A DNA stretch of 64,000 bases from Pararhodobacter zhoushanensis (GCF_025949695.1 NZ_JAPDFL010000001.1:2235501-2299500), one strand, 5' to 3'. Shown: positions 20,185 to 29,134, numbered from the stretch's first letter. The notes: generated by a model not told the origin, from the sequence alone. Translations and numbers: made by a program.

Positions 20185-20201
20185 TATAAGGCGGTGCTAT
20201 A
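20185..20201. promoter_or_regulatory. Candidate LysR-type operator in the galB / DUF1932 divergent promoter
   Basis: TATA at 20185-20188 and TATA at 20198-20201 bracket nine bases, with G and C-flanked symmetry (G-TATA-N9-TATA-G), an arrangement of the T-N11-A type used by LysR regulators. It lies in the 128-base region between galB and the divergent dehydrogenase gene. Regulator binding is inferred. Confidence 0.35.
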
Positions 20202-20239
20202 GTCCCGATCAAAGAACAGGGGCTGACCCAGAGGAAAGA

Positions 20240-21091
20240 ATGAACGGAAAACTGGCGTTTGTCGGGTTTGGCGAAGCGGGGCAGGCCTTTGCGGGAAGCC
20301 TGTCGCGCGGCGGGCTTGAGCGGGTCGCGGGCTATGACCTGAACCGCGAGCGGGCGGCCGCGATGCGCGGCCTCGAGGTGATGCCGGGTGACCGGGCGCT
20401 GGCTCTGGCCGGTGCGGGGGCGGTTTGGTGTCTGGTGACCGCCGACCGCGCCGCGGCGGCGGCTGAGGAATGCGTGCCGCATCTGGCCCCCGGAACCCTG
20501 TGGTTTGACGGCAATTCCTGCTCTCCGGGTACCAAGACACAAGCCGCCGCGCTGATCGAGGCGGGGCAGGGGCGTTATGTCGATGTGGCGATCATGGCCC
20601 CCGTGCATCCGTTGCGCGCCCGCGTGCCGTTGTTGCTGGCCGGGCCCTGGGCCGAGGAAGCCGCCGGGCAGCTGCGCGGTCTGGGGATGAACCCGACGGT
20701 GGTGGGCGACATGGTGGGTCAGGCGTCAACCATCAAGATGCTGCGCTCGGTGATGATCAAGGGGATCGAGGCGCTGACCGCCGAATGCGTGCTGGGCGCG
20801 CGCAAGGCGGGGGTCGAGGAGCGGGTGCTGGCGTCCTTGCAGGCGTCCGATCCGGGTTTCGACTGGACCGCGCGCAGCGGCTATAATTTCGAGCGCATGG
20901 CGGTGCATGGTCAGCGGCGTGCTTCGGAAATGCGTGAAGTTGCCAAGACGCTGCGCGAGCTGGACCTGCCCGACCGCATGGCCGCTGCGACCGCGCAATG
21001 GCAAGATCAGATCGGCAGTTTGAAGGTGGCGATGGATGCCGATGACCTTGGCCCGCGCGCCGATGCTTTGCTGGCCGCGCTGATCTCATGA
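20240..21091 (+). CDS. NAD(P)-dependent beta-hydroxyacid dehydrogenase-like protein (DUF1932)
   Basis: A 283-residue protein with an N-terminal Rossmann domain (KLAFVGFGEAGQAF, GxGxxG) of the 6-phosphogluconate/3-hydroxyisobutyrate dehydrogenase superfamily, and a C-terminal helical DUF1932 domain (STIKMLRSVMIKGIEALTAECVLGARKAG). The conserved Lys in SxIKMLRS fits the catalytic Lys of the superfamily. DUF1932 proteins recur in gallate/protocatechuate clusters, but their reaction is not established. It is divergent from galB and its stop overlaps the LysR-type gene by four bases, suggesting co-expression and a role in the same pathway. Confidence 0.8.
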   Translation: MNGKLAFVGFGEAGQAFAGSLSRGGLERVAGYDLNRERAAAMRGLEVMPGDRALALAGAGAVWCLVTADRAAAAAEECVPHLAPGTLWFDGNSCSPGTKTQAAALIEAGQGRYVDVAIMAPVHPLRARVPLLLAGPWAEEAAGQLRGLGMNPTVVGDMVGQASTIKMLRSVMIKGIEALTAECVLGARKAGVEERVLASLQASDPGFDWTARSGYNFERMAVHGQRRASEMREVAKTLRELDLPDRMAAATAQWQDQIGSLKVAMDADDLGPRADALLAALIS

Positions 21092-22257
21092 CCCCCAGCC
21101 TGCGCCATTTGCGGGTGTTTCTGGCCGTTCTGGACTGCGGCACGATCACCGGCGCGGCGCGGGCGTGCAACATCTCGCAACCGGCGGCCTCGCAGGCCAT
21201 TGCGCGGCTGGAACGCGACGCGGGCATGGCGCTGATCCATCATGCGCGCGATGCCTCCGGTCCCACCGATGCCGGGCGCGCCTTTGGTCTGCGGGTGCGG
21301 CGCGCACTGGCGCGGCTTGATGCGTCGCTGGCGGTGGTGGCCCCGCGTCTGGTGCTGACCGCTACGCGTTCGCAACTGGGGGCGCTGATCGCCGTGCGCG
21401 ACGCCGAGAATTTTACCTTCGCCGCCCAACGCCTTGGCCTGTCGCAGCCCAGCGTTCACCGCGCGGTGACGCAGCTTGAGTCCGAGGCCGGGCGGCCCCT
21501 GTTCCAGCGCACCGGCAAACGGATGCAGCCGACCCGCGCGGCGCAGATGCTGGCAGACGCGGCGCGGTTGTGTTTTTCGGAACTGGAGCAGGCCGCCGCT
21601 GAACTGGCTGATCTGGCCGGGCATGAGGCCGGGCAGATCGTCATTGGCGCGTTGCCGCTGTCACGCTCGATTGTGCTGCCGCGCGCGCTTGCAGAATTCC
21701 GCCGCCTGCGCCCGACCATGCCGCTGCGCATTCTGGACGGGCCGTATACCGACATGCTGGCAGGGCTGCGGCGCGGGGAGATCGACATGATCGTCGGCGC
21801 GCTGCGCGCGCCTTTGCCGGTGCCCGAGGTGGTGCAGACACCGCTGTTCACCGACGATCTGGTGTTGGTGGTGCGCCCGGGCCATCCGCTGCGGCAGGTG
21901 GGCGCGCCTGATCTCGACCAGCTTGCGCGCTATCCGTGGATTGTGCCACGGCCCGGCACGCCCTCGCGCGCGTCGTTCGAGCGATACCTGGGCGAGTTCG
22001 GGCCGCGGCGGTTGGCGATGATCGAGTGCAGCTCGCTGGTCTTGCTGCGCGAGTTGCTGATCCTGAGCGATCACATCGGCTGCCTCAGCCGGATGCAGGC
22101 CGGGGCCGAGATCGCGCTGGGGGCACTGAGCCTGCTGGACGTCAGCTTGCCGGAAAGCGCCCGGCCCATCGGGTTGACCACGCGCGAGGACTGGCTGCCC
22201 ACCGCGGCGCAGGCTCAACTGGTCGAGATCCTGCACCGGGTGGGCGCCACCCTTTAA
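21088..22257 (+). CDS. LysR-type regulator with two helix-turn-helix domains
   Basis: A 389-residue LysR-family regulator, about 85 residues longer than usual. Two LysR-type DNA-binding domains lie in tandem: residues ~4-62 (LRHLRVFLAVLDCGTITGAARACNISQPAASQAIARLERDAG) and residues ~94-153 (SQLGALIAVRDAENFTFAAQRLGLSQPSVHRAVTQLESEAG). A normal effector domain follows (IVIGALPLSRSIVLPRALAEFRR). Position suggests control of the divergent gal operon. The first domain's C-terminal part is degenerate (LIHHARDASGPT), so it may be a relic or an extra contact domain. It overlaps the DUF1932 gene by four bases. Confidence 0.9.
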   Translation: MTPSLRHLRVFLAVLDCGTITGAARACNISQPAASQAIARLERDAGMALIHHARDASGPTDAGRAFGLRVRRALARLDASLAVVAPRLVLTATRSQLGALIAVRDAENFTFAAQRLGLSQPSVHRAVTQLESEAGRPLFQRTGKRMQPTRAAQMLADAARLCFSELEQAAAELADLAGHEAGQIVIGALPLSRSIVLPRALAEFRRLRPTMPLRILDGPYTDMLAGLRRGEIDMIVGALRAPLPVPEVVQTPLFTDDLVLVVRPGHPLRQVGAPDLDQLARYPWIVPRPGTPSRASFERYLGEFGPRRLAMIECSSLVLLRELLILSDHIGCLSRMQAGAEIALGALSLLDVSLPESARPIGLTTREDWLPTAAQAQLVEILHRVGATL

Positions 22258-22267
22258 GCATCAGCCT

Positions 22268-23842
22268 TCAGGCGACGGGGGCCTGTGCCGTGGCGATGTG
22301 CATCGCCAACTGGGCCGAGGCGCTGGCCATGAAATGCCGCGCCTCGGGCGTGTCGGCGATCCGCGTGGACAGCCAGGCCTGCACCGCCACCCAGCCTGCG
22401 CGCAGCACGCTGTCGGCCATCCACGCCTGACGGGTGCGGTCGGGTTCGGCCATCGCGTCGTCCATGAAGCGGGCGAATTGCTCGATCACGGCGGCCTGCG
22501 CCGGGTGCGCGGCGCACTCGGTACGGGCGCGGGTCAGGAAGCTTTGCAGCGCCTTGCCGCCGTCGCCCAGCGTCTGGCGCAGGAAGAAATCCTGCCCCTG
22601 CATGCCGGTCGTGCCCTCATAGATCGCAAAGACGCGGCTGTCGCGCAGGGACTGCTCCAGCGTGTAATCCTTGGTGAACCCGGCGCCGCCCAGCACCAGG
22701 ATCGCCTTGCCCGCCGTATCAAAGGACAGCTCGGCGCCGAAGTTCTTGACCAAGGGCAGCATCCACGCGGTGAAGCGGGCGAGGTCTTCGTCCTCGGCAC
22801 TCAGATCCGCGGCGGTGGCGGCTTCCAGCAGGGCCAGACGATAGATGTCGATCGCGCTTTTCATCGCGATCAGCTGGCGGCGCACATCGGGATGCTCGAT
22901 GATCGCAACCGGCGGTTCCTTGGGGTTGCCGCCCTGGCGGCGGTCGGCGGCGTGGGTCGCGGCCACGTCGTAGCATTTCAGCGCGGTGCCCAGACCCTGA
23001 CAGGCGACGGTCAGGCGCATGTGGCGGATCATGGTGAAGAGCTGCGGCAAACCGCGCCCCTCCTCCCCGATCAGCTGCGCGCGCGCACCGTCGAATTGCA
23101 GCGCGCAGGTGGGCGAGCCGTGCAGGCCCATCTTTTCCTCGATGCGTTCGCAGGTGACGCCGGGGCCACGCTCGACCAGAAACAGGCTCAGGCCGCGCGT
23201 GCCCGGCGCGTCGCCGGTGCGCGCCAGCAGGCAGTGCCCGATCCGTTCGCGGATGTCGTGATCGCCAAAGCTGATCCAGATCTTCTGGCCGCTGACTGAC
23301 CAGCCGTCAGCATCCTTGACGGCCTTTGTGCGGATGCGGCCCACGTCAGACCCGGCACCCGGTTCGGAAATGCAGATCGTCGCGCAGCGCTCACCGGCGA
23401 CCAGCGCGGGCACCCAGTCATCGCGCAGCGCGGGCTCGGCCCATTCGGCCAGCAGCAACGCTGCCGAGCGGGTGCCGCCCACGGCCATCATGAAGGCAGG
23501 GCAGGCGCGCTCGAACAGCGGATTTGCGGCGGCGAACATGCTAAGCGGCATGCCCATACCACCGAAATCCTCGGGGTGTTCCAGCCCCAGCCAGCCGCCC
23601 TCGACCAGCGCGTCAAAGGCGGGGTGATAGACAGCGGGGACACGCACAGAGCCTGCGTCGAACACCGCGCCTTCGCGGTCGGCGGGAATGTCGAGCGGGG
23701 CAACGACGCCTTCGGCCATCTTGGCGGCTTCGGTCAGGATCGACTCGAGCGTTTCATCGTCGATGGGCCCGCGAACGCGGGCCCAGTTCGGTGTCACGGC
23801 GAGCGCCGCCATCATGGCGGACGCGTCATGTCTGTACGTCAC
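22268..23842 (-). CDS. Acyl-CoA dehydrogenase (long, DmdC-like form)
   Basis: FAD-dependent acyl-CoA dehydrogenase of 524 residues. FAD/substrate motifs include CISEPGAGSDVGRIRT and GQKIWISFGDHD; IYEGTTGMQGQDFFLRQTLGDGG near residue 410 carries the family Glu and the long-form C-terminus. The length and this C-terminal extension match the DmdC-type group, whose substrates include 3-methylmercaptopropionyl-CoA. Here, at the end of a hydroxycinnamate-type operon, a saturated arylpropanoyl-CoA is an equally good guess. The start is GTG at 23842, overlapping the TGA of the TRAP gene (GTGA). Confidence 0.85.
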   Translation of the reverse strand: MTYRHDASAMMAALAVTPNWARVRGPIDDETLESILTEAAKMAEGVVAPLDIPADREGAVFDAGSVRVPAVYHPAFDALVEGGWLGLEHPEDFGGMGMPLSMFAAANPLFERACPAFMMAVGGTRSAALLLAEWAEPALRDDWVPALVAGERCATICISEPGAGSDVGRIRTKAVKDADGWSVSGQKIWISFGDHDIRERIGHCLLARTGDAPGTRGLSLFLVERGPGVTCERIEEKMGLHGSPTCALQFDGARAQLIGEEGRGLPQLFTMIRHMRLTVACQGLGTALKCYDVAATHAADRRQGGNPKEPPVAIIEHPDVRRQLIAMKSAIDIYRLALLEAATAADLSAEDEDLARFTAWMLPLVKNFGAELSFDTAGKAILVLGGAGFTKDYTLEQSLRDSRVFAIYEGTTGMQGQDFFLRQTLGDGGKALQSFLTRARTECAAHPAQAAVIEQFARFMDDAMAEPDRTRQAWMADSVLRAGWVAVQAWLSTRIADTPEARHFMASASAQLAMHIATAQAPVA

Positions 23843-25140
23843 ATCAACCTCGGCAGGAACAGGATCAGAGAGGGGAAGGCGATGACGATGAACACCACCA
23901 CGATGTCAGCCGCCAGAAAGGGCACAACGCCTTTGAAGATCTGCGAAACGGTCGCGTACTGACTGGCGACATTTCGGATGACAAAGACGTTCATCCCGAC
24001 AGGGGGCGTGATCATCCCGATCTCAAGCAACTTGACCAGCAGCACGCCGAACCAGATCAGGTCGATACCCTCGGCCCGGAAGATCGGCAGCAGGACCGGC
24101 AGCGTGACCATCATCGCGCCGAAGGGCTCCATGAACATGCCAAGGATCAGGTAGATCACCACGACGCTGATCATCAGCTGAATATAGCTCAGCTCGGCAC
24201 CGCTGACCCAGTTCGAGATATAGCTCGACAGCCCGGTGAGCCCCAGAAAGCGGGTGAACATCGCGGCCCCGACGCCGATGATGAACAGCGAGGACGAGGT
24301 TTGCAGCGTCTCGATCATCGAGGTCTTGAAGATCTGCCAGTTCATCCGCTTGGTGCCGATGCCGATCAGCAGCGACCCCAGCGCACCCACGGCACCGGCT
24401 TCGGTGGCGGTGAACAGGCCCGAGAACAGCCCGCCGAAGACGATGAACATCAAGAGCAGGATCGGCCAGATGTTGAGCAGGGCCTTGCGGGTGTTCAGTC
24501 CGTCGGCGTCCAGCGGCCGGGGCGGGGCGATGTCAGGGCGCAGCCAGCAGGTCAGCAGGACGATGATGGAATAGGACACCGCCGTGACCAGACCGATGGT
24601 AATGCCCCCGACGAACACCTTGGTGATCGAGGTTTCGGCGAACACGCCATAGACGATCATCAGGATCGACGGCGGGATCAGCGCACCGATGGTGCCACCC
24701 GCGGCAATCGCGCCCGAGGCGAAGCTGGGCGAATAGCCCGATTTCACCATCTCAGGGATGGCGATGCGGCCCATGGCGGCAGCGGTGGCCAGCGACGAGC
24801 CGCAGACGGCGGCGAAGCCCGAGCAGGCGAAGATCGAGCTGATCGCCAGCGCACCGGGCACACGGCGCAGCACGGCCTTGGCTGCCTCGAACAGGCCCGC
24901 TGTGAGCCCGGCATGATACGAGATGAAGCCCATCAGCAGGAACATCGGCACCGCCGAAAGGGTCCAGTTCGAGATGAACGAGAAGGGGGTGTTCGAGATG
25001 ATGCCGATCGCCGGGGTCAGGCCCAGCATCCAGGCGACACCGCCGAAAGAAACGCCGATCAGCGCGATGGCGACGGGCACGCGCAGGGCCAGCAGCACAA
25101 AGAGCACCGCGATGCCTGTAAAGCCGATGGTGATACTCAT
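23839..25140 (-). CDS. TRAP transporter large permease (DctM type), system 1
   Basis: Twelve-segment Na+-coupled permease of a tripartite uptake system. The 433-residue product starts at the ATG at 25140 (MSITIGFTGIAVLFVLLALRVPVAIAL), which overlaps the stop of the small subunit (ATGA). Typical DctM features are seen: GFAAVCGSSLATAAAMGRIAIPEM, GGTIGALIPPSILMIVYG and the C-terminal MITPPVGMNVFVI. Neighbouring CoA-dependent aromatic genes suggest an aromatic or phenylpropanoid acid as cargo. Confidence 0.94.
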   Translation of the reverse strand: MSITIGFTGIAVLFVLLALRVPVAIALIGVSFGGVAWMLGLTPAIGIISNTPFSFISNWTLSAVPMFLLMGFISYHAGLTAGLFEAAKAVLRRVPGALAISSIFACSGFAAVCGSSLATAAAMGRIAIPEMVKSGYSPSFASGAIAAGGTIGALIPPSILMIVYGVFAETSITKVFVGGITIGLVTAVSYSIIVLLTCWLRPDIAPPRPLDADGLNTRKALLNIWPILLLMFIVFGGLFSGLFTATEAGAVGALGSLLIGIGTKRMNWQIFKTSMIETLQTSSSLFIIGVGAAMFTRFLGLTGLSSYISNWVSGAELSYIQLMISVVVIYLILGMFMEPFGAMMVTLPVLLPIFRAEGIDLIWFGVLLVKLLEIGMITPPVGMNVFVIRNVASQYATVSQIFKGVVPFLAADIVVVFIVIAFPSLILFLPRLM

Positions 25141-25631
25141 ACGCGCGGATCCTTCAGCGGCGAGAAGAGGCGAACAAGGGTGACCAGACCGGCAAGTCCG
25201 AAGCCCAGCGGGGGCAGCCAGTAGGCGGGCCATGTCAGCACGCGGGTGCTGTTGGCCATCAGGTAGCTGCCGCGGGCGGTGTTGGTCAGCGCGACCTTGA
25301 ACGTGACCCAGGCGAGGATGAGGTAAACGATGGTCGAGATCAGCGCGACCATGCGGTCCGAAAAGCGCAGCACGCCGGGGCTCATGAAGCCCTCGAGCAC
25401 CTCGACCTGCACCATGCCGCCCGACCGTTCGACCCAGGCCAGCGGAATGAAGGCCAGCGCGACCATGTAATAGTTGGTGACGATCTCGAATGTCGCGGGG
25501 ATCGGCGCGTTCATCAGGTTTCGCATCGTGATGTCGATGGCGACATGGGCCATCAGGGACAATGTGGCCACGGCGCCGATGATGGCGAGCATGGCCAGCA
25601 GACTGTCTTCAATCCGTTCTAGGCGTTGCAT
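25137..25631 (-). CDS. TRAP transporter small permease (DctQ type), system 1
   Basis: A 164-residue protein with four hydrophobic segments, bridging binding protein and large permease. It begins MQRLERIEDSLLAMLAIIGAV at 25631, preceded by GGGGAGGAACC; the longer open frame upstream is not coding. Typical DctQ sequence MRNLMNAPIPATFEIVTNYYMVALAFIPLAW is present. Confidence 0.9.
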   Translation of the reverse strand: MQRLERIEDSLLAMLAIIGAVATLSLMAHVAIDITMRNLMNAPIPATFEIVTNYYMVALAFIPLAWVERSGGMVQVEVLEGFMSPGVLRFSDRMVALISTIVYLILAWVTFKVALTNTARGSYLMANSTRVLTWPAYWLPPLGFGLAGLVTLVRLFSPLKDPRV

Positions 25632-25706
25632 GGTTCCTCCCCGGAAACCGGCCGCAGGGTAAAGGCATGCCGCCGGGGAAGACCCCGGCGGCATGGTTTT
25701 TGCGGA

Positions 25707-26831
25707 TTACTGGCCGTAGGTCGCGTAGTCGACGTTGGCCCAGACAGCCTCGTTGACGCGCTCAGCCATGGCGGCCGGGTCGTTGTTGACCTCTTCGGCG
25801 ACTGCTGCCCAGCTGCTGTACAGCTCCTGGAAGCGCGCGATACGCTCTTCGGCGTCGGCAATGCCATAGCGCTCGGTCGAGATCTGCGCAGCAGACGCCG
25901 CTTCGGTCGCGACGAACTCCTGCACCGCTGCGACAAACGCGTCGTCAGCCTGATGCAGCTCGATCCCGGCTTCACGCGCTGCCGCTTCGGCCTCTTCGGG
26001 CATCGAACGGCCCCAGCGGTCGGTGAAATCGGCATTGGCGCGGTTGGCAGCACGGGCCATCGCGGCACGGTCCTCGACCGACAGGCTTTCCCAGGTCAGG
26101 CCCGAGGTCATGAAGTTCGACGTTGCCTGATACAGACCCAGCGGCACGAAGGTGACATGGGTGATCACGTCGACCAGACGGAACGAGATCAGGTCAGCGA
26201 TCGACGCCATCGAGCCGTCAACAACACCCTGGCTGATGGCCTCGAACGTGTCGTTGACCGAGATCTGTGCCGGAACAGCGCCGAAATGCTCGGCGAAGCG
26301 TGCCCAGGGCGAGCCGCCCGAGCGCAGACGCATGCCTTCCAGATCGGCGATCGAGTGCACCGGACGGGTCGACAGGATCTCGTAGACGTCCGACGCGCCC
26401 GAACCCAGATAGACAAAGCCGAAGTCGTGCAGCTCTTGCTGGCAGGGCTCGCATTCGACGATGAACTGGGTCATCGCGGCCGCGGCAGCCTGGCTGTTGC
26501 CCGAGGTCAGCGACAGCTCACCGGCCAGCGCCATGTAGGGCAGTTCTGCCGGGAAGTAGAGCGGCAGGAAGTTGCCGACTTCGGCAACCTGGCTCTGCAG
26601 CGCGTCCTTCATCTGGCCCAGATTGACCACTTCCGGGCCCAGCATCGTGGTGCCCAGACGGCCCTCGGATTCTTCGGGCAGGTACTGCGCGAAGTTGGTG
26701 TAGAGCACACCGTTGGCCGGGTGCGCCGGCGGGGCTGCCGGTGCGATCCGCAGTACGCGGTCTTGCGCCGCTGCACTGAAGGCAAGTACCGAAGCTGCAA
26801 TTGTGAGCCCGGCGAGTTTCGACAGTTTCAT
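25707..26831 (-). CDS. TRAP transporter substrate-binding protein (DctP type), system 1
   Basis: Periplasmic solute receptor of 374 residues with a signal peptide (MKLSKLAGLTIAASVLAFSAAAQ). The region DLEGMRLRSGGSPWARFAEHFGA contains the Arg that in DctP proteins salt-bridges the ligand's carboxylate, so a carboxylic acid is likely. It has two closely spaced cysteines (ECEPC) that could form a disulfide. GGGAGGAG precedes the ATG at 26831. It is upstream of dctQ by 75 bases and follows the amidohydrolase gene by 34. Confidence 0.93.
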   Translation of the reverse strand: MKLSKLAGLTIAASVLAFSAAAQDRVLRIAPAAPPAHPANGVLYTNFAQYLPEESEGRLGTTMLGPEVVNLGQMKDALQSQVAEVGNFLPLYFPAELPYMALAGELSLTSGNSQAAAAAMTQFIVECEPCQQELHDFGFVYLGSGASDVYEILSTRPVHSIADLEGMRLRSGGSPWARFAEHFGAVPAQISVNDTFEAISQGVVDGSMASIADLISFRLVDVITHVTFVPLGLYQATSNFMTSGLTWESLSVEDRAAMARAANRANADFTDRWGRSMPEEAEAAAREAGIELHQADDAFVAAVQEFVATEAASAAQISTERYGIADAEERIARFQELYSSWAAVAEEVNNDPAAMAERVNEAVWANVDYATYGQ

Positions 26832-26865
26832 TTTGGTCTCCTCCCAAAGACGCCCATCTTGATGC

Positions 26866-27747
26866 TCAGAGATTCAGCAATCTCATGGCATTCTCTTTCA
26901 GGATGAGGGGGCGTACCTCGTCCCGAAATTCCGCTTTCTCGAAGTCGGCCAGCCAACGGTCCGGCGTGATCGCCGGCCAGTCCGAGCCGAACAGCATTTT
27001 CTTTCTCAGCATGGTATTGGCGTATTGCACCAGAATCTTGGGGAAATACTTGGGCGACCAGCCCGAGAGGTCGATGTAGACGTTGGGCTTGTGGGTCGCC
27101 ACCGACAGCGCCTCTTCCTGCCAGGGAAAGGACGGATGCGCGAGGATGATCTTCAGATCGGGGAAATCCACCGCCACATCGTCCAGATACATCGGGTTCG
27201 AGTATTTCAGCCGCATGCCCATGCCGCCGCGCATCCCCGAACCGACACCGGTCTGCCCGGTGTGGAACAGCGCAATCGCGCCTTCGTCCTGAATGGCCTC
27301 ATAAAGATCATAGGCCATGCGGTCGTTGGGGTAGAAGCCCTGGAACGTCGGGTGAAACTTGAACCCCTTGATGCCGAACTCGCGCACCAGACGGCGGGCT
27401 TCGCGCACGCCCATCTTGCCTTTGTGCGGATCAATCGAGGCGAAGGGGATCAGGATGTCGTCGTTCGCTGCCGCGATTTCGGCGACTTCCTCGTTGTGAT
27501 AACGCCGGAACCCCGTCTCGCGCTCGGCGTCTACCGGAAAGATCACAGCGGCAATCTTGCGTTCGCGGTAATAGGCGGCGGTGTCCTGAATGGTGGGCAG
27601 CATGCCCTCGGCGCCAGCCGGGTTCTTGAAGTAATTCGCCATGCCCGTCTGAAATTCATTATACCCGTCGTCACGGCAGGTATCGCAGGGCTCTTCGGCG
27701 TGCGTGTGAATGTCGATGGCGATGATATCGTCGAGATTCAGGGGCAT
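26866..27747 (-). CDS. Amidohydrolase-2 family protein, likely 4-hydroxyphenyl-beta-ketoacyl-CoA hydrolase
   Basis: TIM-barrel metal-dependent hydrolase of 293 residues. The N-terminal DIHTH (12-16) provides two metal ligands, GFKFHPTFQGFYPND and ILAHPSFPW add His residues, and LFGSDWP near the end carries the catalytic Asp. In known p-hydroxycinnamate clusters (CouO of Rhodococcus jostii RHA1), a member of this family hydrolyses the beta-ketoacyl-CoA to a benzoate-level acid plus acetyl-CoA. Presence beside a CoA ligase, crotonase, SDR and MarR regulator supports the same role here. The gene overlaps the marR stop by ten bases. Confidence 0.75.
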   Translation of the reverse strand: MPLNLDDIIAIDIHTHAEEPCDTCRDDGYNEFQTGMANYFKNPAGAEGMLPTIQDTAAYYRERKIAAVIFPVDAERETGFRRYHNEEVAEIAAANDDILIPFASIDPHKGKMGVREARRLVREFGIKGFKFHPTFQGFYPNDRMAYDLYEAIQDEGAIALFHTGQTGVGSGMRGGMGMRLKYSNPMYLDDVAVDFPDLKIILAHPSFPWQEEALSVATHKPNVYIDLSGWSPKYFPKILVQYANTMLRKKMLFGSDWPAITPDRWLADFEKAEFRDEVRPLILKENAMRLLNL

Positions 27748-28217
27748 TCAGGGGCCTCTTTGAAGGTAAGTTTGCCAAGCAGGCCGAGCAGTTGCTCGAC
27801 TTCTTGTGGCGTCAGGCCGATACGTTCGGCGGCGTGTACGGCGAGAAAGCTCGCGCGGTAGGTATCCAGATGGGTCTGCCCGGCTGCCGTCAGCGAGAGC
27901 AGAACCGAACGGCGATCCTCAGCCGGGACCGTCCGCTTGATGTAGCCTGCGCGCACCAGCCGTTGCACCAGCTTGGTGGTATGCGCAGGCTTGATGTTCA
28001 GCGTGCGCGCCAGCGTTCCCTGCTTGAGCCCCGGGTTCAGACCCAGAACCCAGATCACCGTGAATTCGCCGGGGCGCACATCGCTGTCGGCAAACTCGCG
28101 AAAGAACTGATCGTAAGCGCGGGTCTGCGACATGCGCAGCATGAAACCCACAGAGCCACGCAGATCACCCAGCTCGACGATCTCTTCGTCGACGGTGGCA
28201 GGGAAGGGGGCGTTCAT
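27738..28217 (-). CDS. MarR-family regulator (CouR-like position)
   Basis: A 159-residue winged-helix repressor. The recognition region reads LKQGTLARTLNIKPAHTTKLVQRLVRAGYIKRTVPAEDRRSVLLSLTAAG, with the DxRS wing typical of MarR proteins. In analogous hydroxycinnamate clusters a MarR-type repressor (CouR, FerR) is released by the hydroxycinnamoyl-CoA thioester. It is co-transcribed with the crotonase upstream (12-base gap) and the amidohydrolase downstream, so it would be autoregulated. Confidence 0.88.
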   Translation of the reverse strand: MNAPFPATVDEEIVELGDLRGSVGFMLRMSQTRAYDQFFREFADSDVRPGEFTVIWVLGLNPGLKQGTLARTLNIKPAHTTKLVQRLVRAGYIKRTVPAEDRRSVLLSLTAAGQTHLDTYRASFLAVHAAERIGLTPQEVEQLLGLLGKLTFKEAPECP

Positions 28218-28229
28218 CGCGCCCGGTCC

Positions 28230-29003
28230 CTATTCGCCGGGGCGGGCGACCTTGCCCACCTTTTTGGACAGAAAGGCGTTCAGGCGTTCTTCGGCCTCGG
28301 GCGAGGTCGCGGTGAAGGACGCGATGAAGCTTTCGACGAACAGCCCGTCATCGGTGCCCATGTCGTTGATGCGGGGCAGGGCGTTGATGATTGCGTAGGT
28401 CGAGATCGGCGCGTTCGTCGCGGCATGCTTGGCCAGCTCGATTGCCTTTGCCAGCGCTTCGCCCGCGTCGACGACATAGTTGACGATGCCCCAACGCTCG
28501 GCGGTGACCGGATCAACCGAGCGGCCCGTCAGCATCAGATCGGTCATCCGCGACACGCCCATCAGCCGCGCCGAGCGCACCGAGGCACCGCCACCGACGA
28601 AGATGCCACGCTGGCCTTCGGGCAGGGCGAAGAACGCGGTCTGATCGGCGACCCGCACATGCACAGACGAGGCCAGCTCAAGCCCGCCACCGACGACCGC
28701 GCCATGCAGCGCCGCGAACCACGGCAGCTTGCCGCGCTGGATGCGGCCGAAGACTTCATGCCAGCGGCGCGACCCATGGACGCCCTCGAACGGGGTTTTC
28801 TTGACGTGCTCGGCCAGATCGAGGCCGGCGCAGAAATGCGGGCCGTGACCGTGGATCACGGCAGCTTTCGCGTTGGCTTCGACTTCGGTGATGACGTCGT
28901 TCAGCTCTTCGATGAAGGCGTCGGAAATTGCATTGCGCTTTTGCGGACGATTCAGTCCCACAACCGCGACATCGCCGTTATACTCAAGTGTGAGGTAATC
29001 CAT
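28230..29003 (-). CDS. Crotonase-family enoyl-CoA hydratase
   Basis: A 257-residue crotonase, start MDYLTLEYNGDVAVVGLNRPQKRNA at 29003. The oxyanion-hole segments are HFCAGLDLAEHV and HGAVVGGGLELASSVHV. The segment FFALPEGQRGIFVGGGAS contains a Glu at the hydratase position. It differs from the Ech/Fcb-type hydratase-lyase (no WxxxGG pattern), so it more likely hydrates hydroxycinnamoyl-CoA for the beta-oxidative route than releasing vanillin directly. First gene of the minus-strand operon, divergent from fcs. Confidence 0.85.
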   Translation of the reverse strand: MDYLTLEYNGDVAVVGLNRPQKRNAISDAFIEELNDVITEVEANAKAAVIHGHGPHFCAGLDLAEHVKKTPFEGVHGSRRWHEVFGRIQRGKLPWFAALHGAVVGGGLELASSVHVRVADQTAFFALPEGQRGIFVGGGASVRSARLMGVSRMTDLMLTGRSVDPVTAERWGIVNYVVDAGEALAKAIELAKHAATNAPISTYAIINALPRINDMGTDDGLFVESFIASFTATSPEAEERLNAFLSKKVGKVARPGE

Positions 29004-29110
29004 AGTTTGGCCCTGTCGCTGTCTGAAAAGCGAACCGCCCCTCCCGGTCGATTCCTGCGGAAGTATCCCCGCAAAAAGTATCCATGTAAACAATAATTCT
29101 CTATCCGTGG

Positions 29111-29134
29111 AAAATGTATCCGAGTATACATTTT
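29111..29134. promoter_or_regulatory. Inverted repeat operator upstream of the feruloyl-CoA synthase gene
   Basis: AAAATGTAT and ATACATTTT form a perfect 9-bp inverted repeat around six bases in the 149-base divergent region between the crotonase and CoA-ligase genes, 19 bases before the ligase ATG. It contains GTATACA, related to the TGTATACA sites near the GntR gene; it could serve the GntR or the MarR protein. Confidence 0.6.

Noticed and set aside
20112..20540. N-terminal extension of GalB
   Set aside because: It overlaps the divergent dehydrogenase gene and its promoter; family homology starts at [10 protein letters not shown].
28230..29003. Feruloyl-CoA hydratase/lyase (Ech) that releases vanillin
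   Set aside because: It lacks the sequence features of that subgroup, and the SDR plus beta-ketoacyl-CoA hydrolase neighbours indicate the beta-oxidative route.
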